From: Marinobacter segnicrescens
GTDB lineage: Bacteria > Pseudomonadota > Gammaproteobacteria > Pseudomonadales > Oleiphilaceae
DNA length: 64,000 bases
Reading direction: 5' to 3'
Assembly: GCF_900111555.1 (NCBI RefSeq)
Contig: NZ_FOHZ01000004.1
Location: forward strand, 177,738 to 241,737
Shown here piece after piece: positions 37,308-45,661 of this stretch (position 1 is the first letter of the stretch; the number at the start of each line of letters is the position of its first letter). A model generated the notes under the pieces. It was not told where the DNA came from and did not search any database. It worked only from the letters and a program-made list of their open reading frames with translations. The translations under genes and the position numbers were made by a program.

Positions 37308-39512
37308 TTACCGGGCCGGCGGACGCCTGACCGCCACCGGGCTGCCGTTGTCGTCGTTCACTGTTTGTCGGCAGGAAGGGAAATTACTGCAGCCCCAGAA
37401 CCAACCGCGGTGACTTTTTCTGCGCACGAGGGGTGCGTAGCAGGCGGGGCAGGGCCAGGGGCGCTGACTGGTGCCGTCCTGGGGGGCGCTGTCTTCCAGC
37501 GGCCGGGTACCGTTGCAATCCGGGAAGCGGGTGCAGGCATGGAAGCGGCCAAACTTGCCCTCGCGGACGCGCATGGGCGCGCGGCACTTCGGGCAGTGGA
37601 TGCCATCCGAGTCGGCCTGTGGAAGTGTTTCTGTACTGGTACCGGTGGACGTCTTCACCGGACTGCTGGCCGGTTGCCGGATAAAACCGCTGATCTGGCC
37701 CTTTAGTTCCTCAAGGAACTGTCGAGGGTCGCCGTCCCCTGCGCGGATCTGCTCCAGGGTCGCTTCCCACAGGGCGGTCATGTCCGGTTCGCTGATGGCC
37801 TCGGGCAATGCATGGATCAGGCTTTGGCCTTTCTCCGTGGCACGTATATGGCGCCCTTCCCGGAACAGGTAATCGCGGCGGAAGAGGGTTTCGATGATGG
37901 CCGCCCGGGTGGCTTCGGTGCCCAGTCCATCTGTCTCCCGCAGGGTTTTTCGCAACTGCGGGTCGCTGACGAAGCGGGCAATGTTGGTCATGGCCGCCAG
38001 CAAAGTTGCATCGGTGAAATGCTGGGGTGGCTGTGTCAGGCGCTCCTTGATTGTGCTGTCGATACAGGTCACATCATCACCCGGCTCAAGCCGTGGCAGG
38101 GGCTTTCTCGGGGCCTCGGCGGAGGTTTTCGAGGAGCGTTGCCGGGGTTCCAGTAATTTCCAGCCGGGTTCGAGCAGGGCGGTTTCGGTGGCGCGGAAAC
38201 GATGGTCGCTGATGGCCAGGTCCAGCCGCCCTTCCCGGTGAACTGCGTCGGGCATGAACTGCATCAGGTAATAGCGAGCCACCAGGTTGTAGACGCTGCG
38301 CTCCTGCTGGCTCAGCTGTCCCGCCGGGCGGGCCCGGAGTGTGGGGATGATGGCGTGGTGGGCGTCGACCTTGCTGTCGTTCCAGGCCGCCGAGCGGCGA
38401 TCCAGGTTCACCCCACTGGCCGTGTCGGCAAGGCTGTCATCCACTTTAGCAATGGCCTGGCATACTCCCGCGGCCTGCTCCAGGTGCCCCTCCGGCAGAT
38501 AGCGGGAATCGGAACGTGGGTAGGTGATCAGTTGGTGCTTTTCGTACAGGCTCTGGGCGGTGTCCAGTACCGCCTTGGCGCCCATCCCGAACGCCTTTCC
38601 CGCCTCGATTTGCAGGGCAGAGAGCGACAGGGGCAGGGGTGCGGTTTCCTTCCGGTCCCGGAAACGGGCCGCGGTGATACGACCGGGGCGGCCATTTACC
38701 GCATTGGCGATGTCTTCCGCCACCTCCCGGTCAAGTAACCGGTCTTCATCGTCCAGGAATTCCTGCTGATTCTCCGATGGTAACCAGCGGGCCTCGAAAT
38801 CCTGGTCCGGGGCTTCATCGCCGGAAGGGCGTGCGGTTATTGTCAGCCGGTACCAGGGCTTTGGTTCGAAGTTGGCGATGGTGTCGTCCCGGTGAACGAC
38901 CAGCCCAAGCACCGGGGTCTGCACCCGACCCACTGAATAGACGCCGTCAGCGCCCTGTTGCCGGTAACTCAGGGTGTAGTAGCGGGTGAGGTTGATGCCG
39001 TATAGCCAGTCAGCGCGCTGTCGGGCCAGGGCTGAGTGCGAAAGCCGCCGGAAATCCCGGTTATCTCGCGGGGCTGCCAGCGCCTTGCGCACCGCATCCC
39101 GGTTCAGGTCGTTGATCAGCACCCGTTGGACCGGGCAGCGAACATTGAAGTACCGCAGTACTTCATCCACAAGTAACTGGCCTTCCCGGTCCGGATCGCC
39201 GGCGTGGTAGATGAGCTCGGCCTTGCGAACCAGGCCTTCCAGCACCCCAAGCTGCTTTGCCACACTGTCCCTGGGAGCCAGTTGCCATTGGTCCGGGAAG
39301 ACCGGAAGATCCGCCATGCGCCAGGATTTCCAGCGCGGATCGTAGCTGGCCGGTTCGGCGGGCTCCAGCAGGTGGCCAATGCACCAGCTGACGATGACTG
39401 CCTGCTCGCCGTCACCGCACCTGAGCCAGCCAGGACCCTTCTTTAGCGGGCCAGGCAGGGCATCGGCGATGGCGCGGCCCAGGCTGGGTTTTTCGGCGAT
39501 ATAGAGGCGCAT
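37308..39512 (-). CDS. topB: DNA topoisomerase III
   Basis: A type IA topoisomerase of about 734 residues that decatenates DNA via a transient 5'-phosphotyrosine. The Toprim domain is at the N-terminus (RLYIAEKPSLGRAIADALPG, HAGDPDREGQLLVDE). The active-site tyrosine lies in LITYPRSDSRYLPEG. Two C-terminal zinc-binding segments are visible (CPKCRAPM...CTRFPDC and CPACYAPL...CSNFPSC). The start at 39512 fits the family better than the alternative 15 bases upstream. It is divergent from the bolA-family gene. The length exceeds E. coli TopB (653 residues), mainly because of the zinc region. Confidence 0.96.
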   Translation of the reverse strand: MRLYIAEKPSLGRAIADALPGPLKKGPGWLRCGDGEQAVIVSWCIGHLLEPAEPASYDPRWKSWRMADLPVFPDQWQLAPRDSVAKQLGVLEGLVRKAELIYHAGDPDREGQLLVDEVLRYFNVRCPVQRVLINDLNRDAVRKALAAPRDNRDFRRLSHSALARQRADWLYGINLTRYYTLSYRQQGADGVYSVGRVQTPVLGLVVHRDDTIANFEPKPWYRLTITARPSGDEAPDQDFEARWLPSENQQEFLDDEDRLLDREVAEDIANAVNGRPGRITAARFRDRKETAPLPLSLSALQIEAGKAFGMGAKAVLDTAQSLYEKHQLITYPRSDSRYLPEGHLEQAAGVCQAIAKVDDSLADTASGVNLDRRSAAWNDSKVDAHHAIIPTLRARPAGQLSQQERSVYNLVARYYLMQFMPDAVHREGRLDLAISDHRFRATETALLEPGWKLLEPRQRSSKTSAEAPRKPLPRLEPGDDVTCIDSTIKERLTQPPQHFTDATLLAAMTNIARFVSDPQLRKTLRETDGLGTEATRAAIIETLFRRDYLFREGRHIRATEKGQSLIHALPEAISEPDMTALWEATLEQIRAGDGDPRQFLEELKGQISGFIRQPASSPVKTSTGTSTETLPQADSDGIHCPKCRAPMRVREGKFGRFHACTRFPDCNGTRPLEDSAPQDGTSQRPWPCPACYAPLVRRKSHRGWFWGCSNFPSCRQTVNDDNGSPVAVRRPPAR

Positions 39513-39664
39513 GGCGTGTGGCGGCATCCGGGGTTGTCAGGGAGTCGCAAGATGGCGTCTGGCGAAGCCCCTGTCAAGACAGCATACAGGGTGTAAACTG
39601 ATGGCAAGTCAGAATGTTGATTCCATCAACAGGAACAGGCAATTCCAACCAGAAAGGCACCGAT

Positions 39665-39991
39665 ATGCGATTACAGCAGTCGATTGAACAGAAACTGGGC
39701 GAACGTTTCGAAGGCGGTCACCTGACCGTGGAAAACGAAAGCCATATGCACAGCGTGCCGCCGAACTCCGAAACACACTTCAAGGTGACGCTGATTTCGG
39801 ACCAGTTTGAAGGCCAGTCAAAGGTGCGCCGTCACCAGGCCGTCTATCAGGCACTGGCTGACGAGATGCAGGGGGGTGTCCATGCCCTGGCGTTACATCT
39901 CTATACTCCCCGGGAATGGGAGGCCAGCGGTGGCCAGGTACCCGCGTCGCCCAACTGTATGGGTGGTTCGAAAAGGGAGCAGGCATCATGA
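39665..39991 (+). CDS. bolA: BolA family protein
   Basis: A 108-residue protein with the BolA fold. Marks are LTVENESHMHSVPPNSETHFKV and the helix-turn segment FEGQSKVRRHQAVYQALADEM, then HALALHLYTPREW. BolA proteins pair with monothiol glutaredoxins in iron-sulfur handling and influence stress morphology. The ATG at 39665 has AAAGG upstream and gives the normal N-terminus. The last 20 residues (PASPNCMGGSKREQAS) extend past the core. The stop overlaps the next start (ATGA), so the two genes are coupled. Confidence 0.94.
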   Translation: MRLQQSIEQKLGERFEGGHLTVENESHMHSVPPNSETHFKVTLISDQFEGQSKVRRHQAVYQALADEMQGGVHALALHLYTPREWEASGGQVPASPNCMGGSKREQAS

Positions 39992-40614
39992 GTCAGTTTT
40001 TCCAGATTCACCCGGAAACCCCGCAAAAACGGCTGATCAAGCAGGCGGTGGACATCCTCCGCCAGGGTGGTGTGATCGTCTATCCCACCGATTCCGGTTA
40101 CGCTATTGGCTGTCACCTGGGGGACAAGCAGGCGGCCGATCGCATCAAGCGCATCCGCAAGCTCGATGACAAGCACAATTTCACACTGGTGTGCCGGGAT
40201 CTTTCAGATGTCGGCGTCTACGCGAAAGTGGACAATACCCAGTACCGGCTGCTCAAGACCTTCACCCCCGGCCCTTACACCTTCATCCTTGATGCCACCA
40301 GTGAAGTACCGCGCCGGTTGCTTCACCCCAAGCGTCGCACCATCGGTCTGCGGGTGCCGGACAATGCCATCGTCCAGGCGCTGCTTGGTGAGCTGGGTGA
40401 GCCTATCATGAGTAGCACCCTGATCCTGCCGGGGGAGGAAAACCCGATGACGGATCCGGAAGAGATCCGGGATGCGCTGGAGCATGAACTGGAGCTGATC
40501 ATCGATGGCGGCTTCTGTGGCATGGAGCCAACCACGGTTGTCAACATGACCGGTGCGGTGCCAGAGGTTACCCGCGTCGGCAAGGGAGACCCGGAACCTT
40601 TCCGGGTCGATTGA
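39988..40614 (+). CDS. yciO: YciO/YrdC/Sua5 family protein (L-threonylcarbamoyladenylate synthase type)
   Basis: A 208-residue protein of the YrdC/Sua5 superfamily, closest in style to YciO. Conserved segments are ILRQGGVIVYPTDSGYAIGC, FTLVCRDLSDVGVYAKV, TPGPYTFILDATSEVP, KRRTIGLRVPDNAI and STLILPGEENP. Sua5/YrdC enzymes make threonylcarbamoyl-AMP for tRNA t6A; whether YciO members do so efficiently is less clear. Start and upstream stop overlap by four bases with the bolA gene. A 9-bp hairpin (40588-40608) overlaps its last codons. Confidence 0.93.
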   Translation: MSQFFQIHPETPQKRLIKQAVDILRQGGVIVYPTDSGYAIGCHLGDKQAADRIKRIRKLDDKHNFTLVCRDLSDVGVYAKVDNTQYRLLKTFTPGPYTFILDATSEVPRRLLHPKRRTIGLRVPDNAIVQALLGELGEPIMSSTLILPGEENPMTDPEEIRDALEHELELIIDGGFCGMEPTTVVNMTGAVPEVTRVGKGDPEPFRVD

Positions 40615-40626
40615 CCGAGGCGCGGA

Positions 40627-41274
40627 TCAGGCCCGGGCGTTCAGCCGGAAGGCATAGCCCCGGGTCGTCTCTGATACTCGTCCGTCGTTGCTGGCGAAGG
40701 TCTTGCGAATACTGTCATAGCGGTGCACAAGGTCCTGCAGGCCGTTGAACTGCTGATTGTCGCTGACCAGGGTGTCCAGAACGGTATTGCTGGTGCCATA
40801 GGCCCGGTTCAGTTTCAGGGCGGTGTCCACGAATGCCAGGGTCGGTTCATTGACGCTCAGGCGCTTGAGGGTGTCCCGAAACTCCCGGCTGTTGTTGAGG
40901 TCCTGCTCGATGCGCTGGCGGGGCTGCTCAGGCATGCGCCCCTGTATGCTTACCTCTCCGGATGATGTGCGGGACACGGCAATCTGGGTGGTGGGCTGCA
41001 TACCGTATTCGGCAAGCTTGTGCCGCAAGGTTTCCCTGACATAGGCAATATCCTGCCCGACCTGCTGACGGTATTCAGTCACCGACAGCCGCCCCGTCTT
41101 GGTTCCAGGCTGTCCCCCGGTGAGGGTGAAACGGTCATCATTCGTTCCGTTGTGATCGGCGCCCCGGGGCTGCTCCGCCTTGCCAGTGGCGGCGGGCCGG
41201 GCATCTTCGTTGCGACGGGTTGCCGCCTGCTGGAACTGGGTGCCCGCCTTGATCAGTGATGTCAGCAACGACAT
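40627..41274 (-). CDS. Hypothetical protein (215 aa)
   Basis: I do not recognise this protein. It has no signal peptide or membrane segment. Residues 20-60 are low-complexity and polar (Arg, Ala, Gly, Asp, Asn). The rest is predicted largely helical, with LSVTEYRQQVGQDIAYVRETLRHKLAEYGM, then IAVSRTSSGEVSIQG (two short beta strands), then LNNSREFRDTLKRLSVNEPTLAFVDTALKL. The N-terminus SLLTSLIKAGTQFQQAATR is amphipathic. It is convergent with the yciO gene, 12 bases away, and divergent from the SDR gene. The sequence is well-behaved coding DNA, so I treat it as a real gene. Confidence 0.75.
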   Translation of the reverse strand: MSLLTSLIKAGTQFQQAATRRNEDARPAATGKAEQPRGADHNGTNDDRFTLTGGQPGTKTGRLSVTEYRQQVGQDIAYVRETLRHKLAEYGMQPTTQIAVSRTSSGEVSIQGRMPEQPRQRIEQDLNNSREFRDTLKRLSVNEPTLAFVDTALKLNRAYGTSNTVLDTLVSDNQQFNGLQDLVHRYDSIRKTFASNDGRVSETTRGYAFRLNARA

Positions 41275-41447
41275 TGAGACTTACCTCCGGTCTGAACCGG
41301 CCAGAAAATGACACGTTATCCGGGTGCAAGCAGGAAGCGGGCCAATGCCGTCGAAAGCGGGCAATTTTCGCGCTGGCTTTTTGTCCGCTCCCATGTTTTG
41401 CTTTAGGCGATCCCAATAAAAACAACCCCATAAAAGGCAGTAATACC

Positions 41448-42215
41448 ATGTCATTATTCGATTTGAGTGGGAAGGTCAGCCTGGTCACCGGAGCCGGACG
41501 CGGCATTGGTCGCAGCATCGCCCTGGGGCTGGCAGAAGCAGGCAGTCACCTCGTGTTATGCAGCCGCAGTCGCGATGAGCTGGAAGCGGTCGCTAAGGAA
41601 GCCGAGGCCCTGGGTGTACGGACCCTGGTTGCGCCATGTGACGTCAGCGATCCGGGCCAGATCTCCGCCACGGTAGACGCCGCCATCGATGAATTCGGGC
41701 AGATTGACGTGCTGATCAACAATGCCGGGCTCACTATCAAAAAGCCCGCCGAAGAATTGCCCCTGGAAGACTGGCAGACCATCATCAACATTAATCTGAC
41801 CGGGGTCTTCCTGATGGCCCAGGCAGTTGGCCGTCATATGCTCAGCCAGCGCAGCGGCAGCATCGTCAACATTTCCTCTATTGCCGGCAAGACCGGGCTT
41901 ACCGGCTCTTCCGCCTATTGCGCCAGCAAGGGTGGAGTAGACATGCTGACCAAGACCCTGGCCGTGGAGTGGGCGGAACGGGGCGTGCGGGTGAATGCCC
42001 TGGCGCCGGCCTATACCGAAACCCCGCTGGTGAAAGCCATCACCGATACCCGGGCAGACTTTGCTGAGCGAGTGGCGGCCCGCACACCGATGAAGCGTAT
42101 GGCCCGCCCGGAGGAGATGGTGGGCACGGCCATATTCCTGGCGGCAGAAGCGTCGTCGTACATTACCGGTGAAACCATCATGGTGGACGGTGGCTGGACC
42201 GCCTTCGGTGCCTGA
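41448..42215 (+). CDS. Short-chain dehydrogenase/reductase (SDR family)
   Basis: A 255-residue classical SDR. The NAD(P)-binding motif TGAGRGIGRSIALGL is near residue 14, NNAG near 88, the catalytic Ser in NISSIAG, and Tyr/Lys in SAYCASKGG. The C-terminus PEEMVGTAIFLAAEASSYITGETIMVDGGW is standard. The final DGGWTAFGA resembles gluconate 5-dehydrogenase-like members, but 3-hydroxyacyl or sugar substrates are equally possible. It precedes an acyl-CoA ligase gene by 55 bases on the same strand, which favours acyl or alcohol chemistry (inference). Confidence 0.93.
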   Translation: MSLFDLSGKVSLVTGAGRGIGRSIALGLAEAGSHLVLCSRSRDELEAVAKEAEALGVRTLVAPCDVSDPGQISATVDAAIDEFGQIDVLINNAGLTIKKPAEELPLEDWQTIININLTGVFLMAQAVGRHMLSQRSGSIVNISSIAGKTGLTGSSAYCASKGGVDMLTKTLAVEWAERGVRVNALAPAYTETPLVKAITDTRADFAERVAARTPMKRMARPEEMVGTAIFLAAEASSYITGETIMVDGGWTAFGA

Positions 42216-42270
42216 CACCCTTGCCTCCGCCGACACCCCCATACAATAACAACCGACTTCCGGAGTCCCC

Positions 42271-43965
42271 ATGAAAAACAACCCTGTCGCCCTCGATGCC
42301 CCCTGGTTTGCCAGCTATCCACCGGAGATTCCCCACCAGCCGGAACTGTCCGGCCGTGCCGTTCACCAGATGCTGGCGGATGCCACGAAACAGTGGCCCG
42401 AGCAGGTCGCCGTCAACTTTATGGGACGGAACCTGTCCTATACCGAGCTGGACCAGCTGGTCTCCCGCATGGCGGCTGGACTGCAACAACTGGGTGTAGG
42501 CCCGGGTGTCCATGTTGGCCTGTACCTGCCTAACACCCCGCACGGCATTATCGGCTTCCTGGGGGTGTTGCGTGCTGGTGGTGTGGTGGTGAACTATTCG
42601 CCGCTGGATGCCGACCGCATTCTCGAGCACAAGATCGCCGACAGTGAAACCGACATCATGGTCACCCTGGACCTGCAAGCCCTGTTGCCCAGAATGGCCG
42701 GGTTTCTCGGCAACTCCAGGTTGCAGAAACTGGTGGTGGGCTCAGTAGAGGACTTTGCCCTGCAACCAGAGGCGGTTCGCGACCACTTGCGCCAGGCCGG
42801 TGAACTGGCCGAGTGGCCGGCGGACGAGCGAGTGATGGGCTTTGATGAACTGCTGGATAACGATGGTAGCTGGCAGCGTCACCCGGAGTCCGAGAACCTG
42901 GACGGCCTGGCCGTGCTGCAATATACGGGAGGCACCACCGGTGCACCGAAAGGGGCCATGCTGACCCACGGTAATATTGCCGCTGCAGCGGACCAGTTGG
43001 GCTCGGCGCTGAAAACGACTGTGGCTTCCGGCGAAGAACGGGTGCTGGCGGTCTTGCCGCCGTTTCATATCTATTCCATCGTGGTGAACATGCTGTTCGG
43101 CCTGCGTAACGGCGCCACTTTGTACCAGCACCTCAAGTTTGACCCCCATGCCGCCCTGGAAACCATCCAGAAAGACAAAATCACGGTGTTCCCGGCCGTC
43201 CCCACCATGCTCTCCGCGCTGCTGGCCTGCCCCGACCTGGGGAACTATCAGTTGGGCTCCCTCAAGCTGTGTAATTCCGGTGGCGCGCCGTTACCTGTCG
43301 AGCTTCAGCAGCGTTTCCAGAAAGCCGCCGGTTGTTCCGTCAAGGAGGGCTGGGGGATGACAGAAACGGCCGCCCTGGGAACCTTCACGCCTGAAGGCAT
43401 GGTGCCACCGGCCGGTGCCTGTGGCGTGCCGGTACCGGGTATTGACCTCAAGATCATCGCCATGGACGGAAGCGACCAGGAGATGCCCCAGGGTGAACGG
43501 GGCGAACTGTGTATCGCGGGCCCGAATGTCATGAAAGGCTACTGGAAGCGAGACGATGCCACGGCCGAGTCCATGACAGACAAGGGCTACTTCCGCACCG
43601 GTGATGTGGCCTGGATGGATGAAAAAGGTTTCGTCTACATCGTCGATCGCACCAAGGACATGATCATTTGCAGTGGGTACAACGTGTATCCGCGTAATAT
43701 CGAAGAAGCCATCTACGAGCACCCGGCGGTTGCCGAGGTATCGGTCATTGGCGTACCGGACGAATACCGGGGCCAGAGCCCCCGGGCCTATATCACCCTG
43801 CGGAACGGCGAGCCGGAACCCACCCTGGACGAGATGAAGGCGTTCCTCAAACCCCGTCTGGGCAAGCACGAAATGATTCACAGCATGGAAATCCGCGACG
43901 AACTGCCGAAAACGCCGGTAGGCAAGCTCTCCAAGAAAGAGCTGTATGCTGAGGTAGGGCGTTGA
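42271..43965 (+). CDS. Acyl-CoA synthetase (AMP-forming, long-chain fatty acid type)
   Basis: A 564-residue ANL-superfamily ligase that activates a carboxylic acid with ATP and CoA. Conserved motifs in order are LQYTGGTTGAPKGAMLTHGN (phosphate loop, about residue 215), GWGMTETAALGTF, GYFRTGDVAWMDEKGFVYIVDRTKDMI (hinge), and the C-terminal lysine in PKTPVGKLSKKEL. Length and layout fit fatty acyl-CoA ligases; the exact chain length cannot be read from sequence. It is likely co-transcribed with the SDR gene upstream. Confidence 0.93.
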   Translation: MKNNPVALDAPWFASYPPEIPHQPELSGRAVHQMLADATKQWPEQVAVNFMGRNLSYTELDQLVSRMAAGLQQLGVGPGVHVGLYLPNTPHGIIGFLGVLRAGGVVVNYSPLDADRILEHKIADSETDIMVTLDLQALLPRMAGFLGNSRLQKLVVGSVEDFALQPEAVRDHLRQAGELAEWPADERVMGFDELLDNDGSWQRHPESENLDGLAVLQYTGGTTGAPKGAMLTHGNIAAAADQLGSALKTTVASGEERVLAVLPPFHIYSIVVNMLFGLRNGATLYQHLKFDPHAALETIQKDKITVFPAVPTMLSALLACPDLGNYQLGSLKLCNSGGAPLPVELQQRFQKAAGCSVKEGWGMTETAALGTFTPEGMVPPAGACGVPVPGIDLKIIAMDGSDQEMPQGERGELCIAGPNVMKGYWKRDDATAESMTDKGYFRTGDVAWMDEKGFVYIVDRTKDMIICSGYNVYPRNIEEAIYEHPAVAEVSVIGVPDEYRGQSPRAYITLRNGEPEPTLDEMKAFLKPRLGKHEMIHSMEIRDELPKTPVGKLSKKELYAEVGR

Positions 43966-44040
43966 CCGCAGGCGTGTGGTCAGGGGATGACTGCCACGGA
44001 TGACGGTCATCCTTCCGGGGCTCCGGCCGCCGTCTTACCG

Positions 44041-44862
44041 TTAATGGAAGTCCAGCGGGTTCAACCGATAGAAGTTGCAGAGTGCCTGGTATACGCCGGG
44101 CTGTTGTTGCTTCAGGTGGGCCGGCTGCTGGTAAAAGGTTTCCGTGAGTACCGCAAAGAACTCGGCGGGTTCAGTGGCCCCGTACGGGTCGAGCCAGCTG
44201 TCCTGGTGTCGTTCCAGAGAGAGCTGCAGCTGTTCGTAGGCTTCGCTCATGGTTTTTTGCCAGTGACGGGCCTGCTCCCCGGCTAGCGGAGGGGCGCCAT
44301 CGGCACTGCCATCCAGGTAATCCAGTTGGTGGGCGAACTCGTGCAGAATGACATTGTGATCACTGCCCGGTGCCCGGGCAGCGTGCTCGCAGTCATCCCA
44401 GGACAGCACAACCTGGCCAAACGACGATGCCTCGCCGGCGCGTACCTGGTGCTCCATATCCACCACCATGCCGTTCTGGCGAGGTTCGGTCACGTAATAG
44501 GCGCCGGGGTAGACCAGTATGCTCCGCACCTCGTCGTAGTCGCTGTAGGAGCGGGCGAGGATCAGCAGGCAGGCGTGTCCGGCGACCGTGAGCCGCACCC
44601 GGTCATCCACTGCGAAGCCGTCACAGCCGTAGAAGTCCTTCTCGGACAGGAACAGTTGTACTCGCTGTTCCAGCTCCCTTTTCAGTTGTGCAGGCAAGCG
44701 TCGATAGAGGGGCACCTGTGATTTGAGCAGCTTGCGCCAGGCCCTGGGGAATGGCCGTTTCAACTCGCGGTTCCGCCGCCAGTTCCGGTAGAAGAACAGA
44801 TAGAACACCGCAAAGGTGATGGCGGCGAGGGCAAACAGGGCAAAGGTGATAGCAGGGGACAT
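44041..44862 (-). CDS. mtfA: MtfA-family zinc peptidase
   Basis: A 273-residue protein of the MtfA family, whose E. coli member is a zinc aminopeptidase that binds the repressor Mlc. The zinc motif HEFAH is at residues 174-178 in NVILHEFAHQLDYLDG. Other family segments are CDGFAVDDRVRLTVAGHACLLIL, ILVYPGAYYV and FFAVLTETFYQQP. Unlike E. coli MtfA it starts with a membrane anchor (ITFALFALAAITFAVFYLFF, about residues 5-24). It is divergent from the DJ-1-type gene and convergent with the acyl-CoA ligase gene. Confidence 0.94.
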   Translation of the reverse strand: MSPAITFALFALAAITFAVFYLFFYRNWRRNRELKRPFPRAWRKLLKSQVPLYRRLPAQLKRELEQRVQLFLSEKDFYGCDGFAVDDRVRLTVAGHACLLILARSYSDYDEVRSILVYPGAYYVTEPRQNGMVVDMEHQVRAGEASSFGQVVLSWDDCEHAARAPGSDHNVILHEFAHQLDYLDGSADGAPPLAGEQARHWQKTMSEAYEQLQLSLERHQDSWLDPYGATEPAEFFAVLTETFYQQPAHLKQQQPGVYQALCNFYRLNPLDFH

Positions 44863-44960
44863 GGGCTATGGCCGATCCTTGCGGGGCGTCGGTGATGCTA
44901 TTGCTATAGTACAGTAATGTGACCAAAACAGGTCGCCAACAAGTGTTAACCGGAGGTTCC

Positions 44961-45515
44961 ATGAACAAGACCGCATTGGTACCCATTGCCGATGGCAGTG
45001 AAGAGATCGAGTCCGTCACTATCATTGATGTGCTCCGGCGCGCAAATGTGGAGGTCACCGTGGCCAGCGTCCATGAGCACAAGACCATCACAGCGTCCCG
45101 CCGTACCCGCATTACGGCTGATGCCCTGCTACAGGATTGCGTCGAACACGATTATGACCTGATTGCCTTGCCCGGCGGCATGCCCGGTGCCCGGAACCTG
45201 TCGGACTGTGCCTTGTTGATAGACCGCCTGCGCAAGCAACGGGACGCAGGCTTCTGGTACGCCGCCATCTGTGCAGCCCCTGCGGTGGCACTGGCGCCCC
45301 ACGGCCTGCTGGACGGGGTTGCCGCTACGGGGCATGCAGGCTTCCGCGAGGCCTTGCCAGACCAGTCACGGGTTGATGAACGGGTGGTTGTGGATCGCAA
45401 CTGCATCACCAGTCAGGGCCCCGGTTCTGCCCTGGAGTTCGCACTCGAGCTGGTGGCCCGCGTCTGTGGCGAGGATGTACGTGACCAGGTCGCTGCACCA
45501 ATGATGTTGCCCTGA
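44961..45515 (+). CDS. DJ-1/PfpI family protein (YajL-like)
   Basis: A 184-residue protein with the DJ-1 fold. The acidic residue after the first strand is in ADGSEEIE. The conserved cysteine lies in AAICAAPAVALAPHGLL, with ALPGGMPGARNL before it and GPGSALEFALELV near the end. Family members protect proteins from oxidative or glyoxal damage. A CGGAGG ribosome site lies six bases before the ATG. It is divergent from mtfA. Confidence 0.94.
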   Translation: MNKTALVPIADGSEEIESVTIIDVLRRANVEVTVASVHEHKTITASRRTRITADALLQDCVEHDYDLIALPGGMPGARNLSDCALLIDRLRKQRDAGFWYAAICAAPAVALAPHGLLDGVAATGHAGFREALPDQSRVDERVVVDRNCITSQGPGSALEFALELVARVCGEDVRDQVAAPMMLP

Positions 45516-45661
45516 ATGGAACAACACGGGTACCACAATAAGATTCGGTAATCTTTGCCTCGTTTTGGGACTGTGACTGCTACATTTTCGGGATGACTTC
45601 GTACCACCGATGGCGACGTCAAACGGACGTAACTTCACTTCTCCAAAATGGAGGCAAGGCG

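Noticed and set aside
40588..40608. Hairpin GACCCGGAA / TTCCGGGTC as the yciO terminator
   Set aside because: It lies inside the last codons of the gene and has no T-run; kept only as a note in the gene entry.
43985..44012. Hairpin GGATGAC / GTCATCC between the acyl-CoA ligase and mtfA genes
   Set aside because: Only 7 bp with a 14-base loop and no T-run; too weak to call a terminator.
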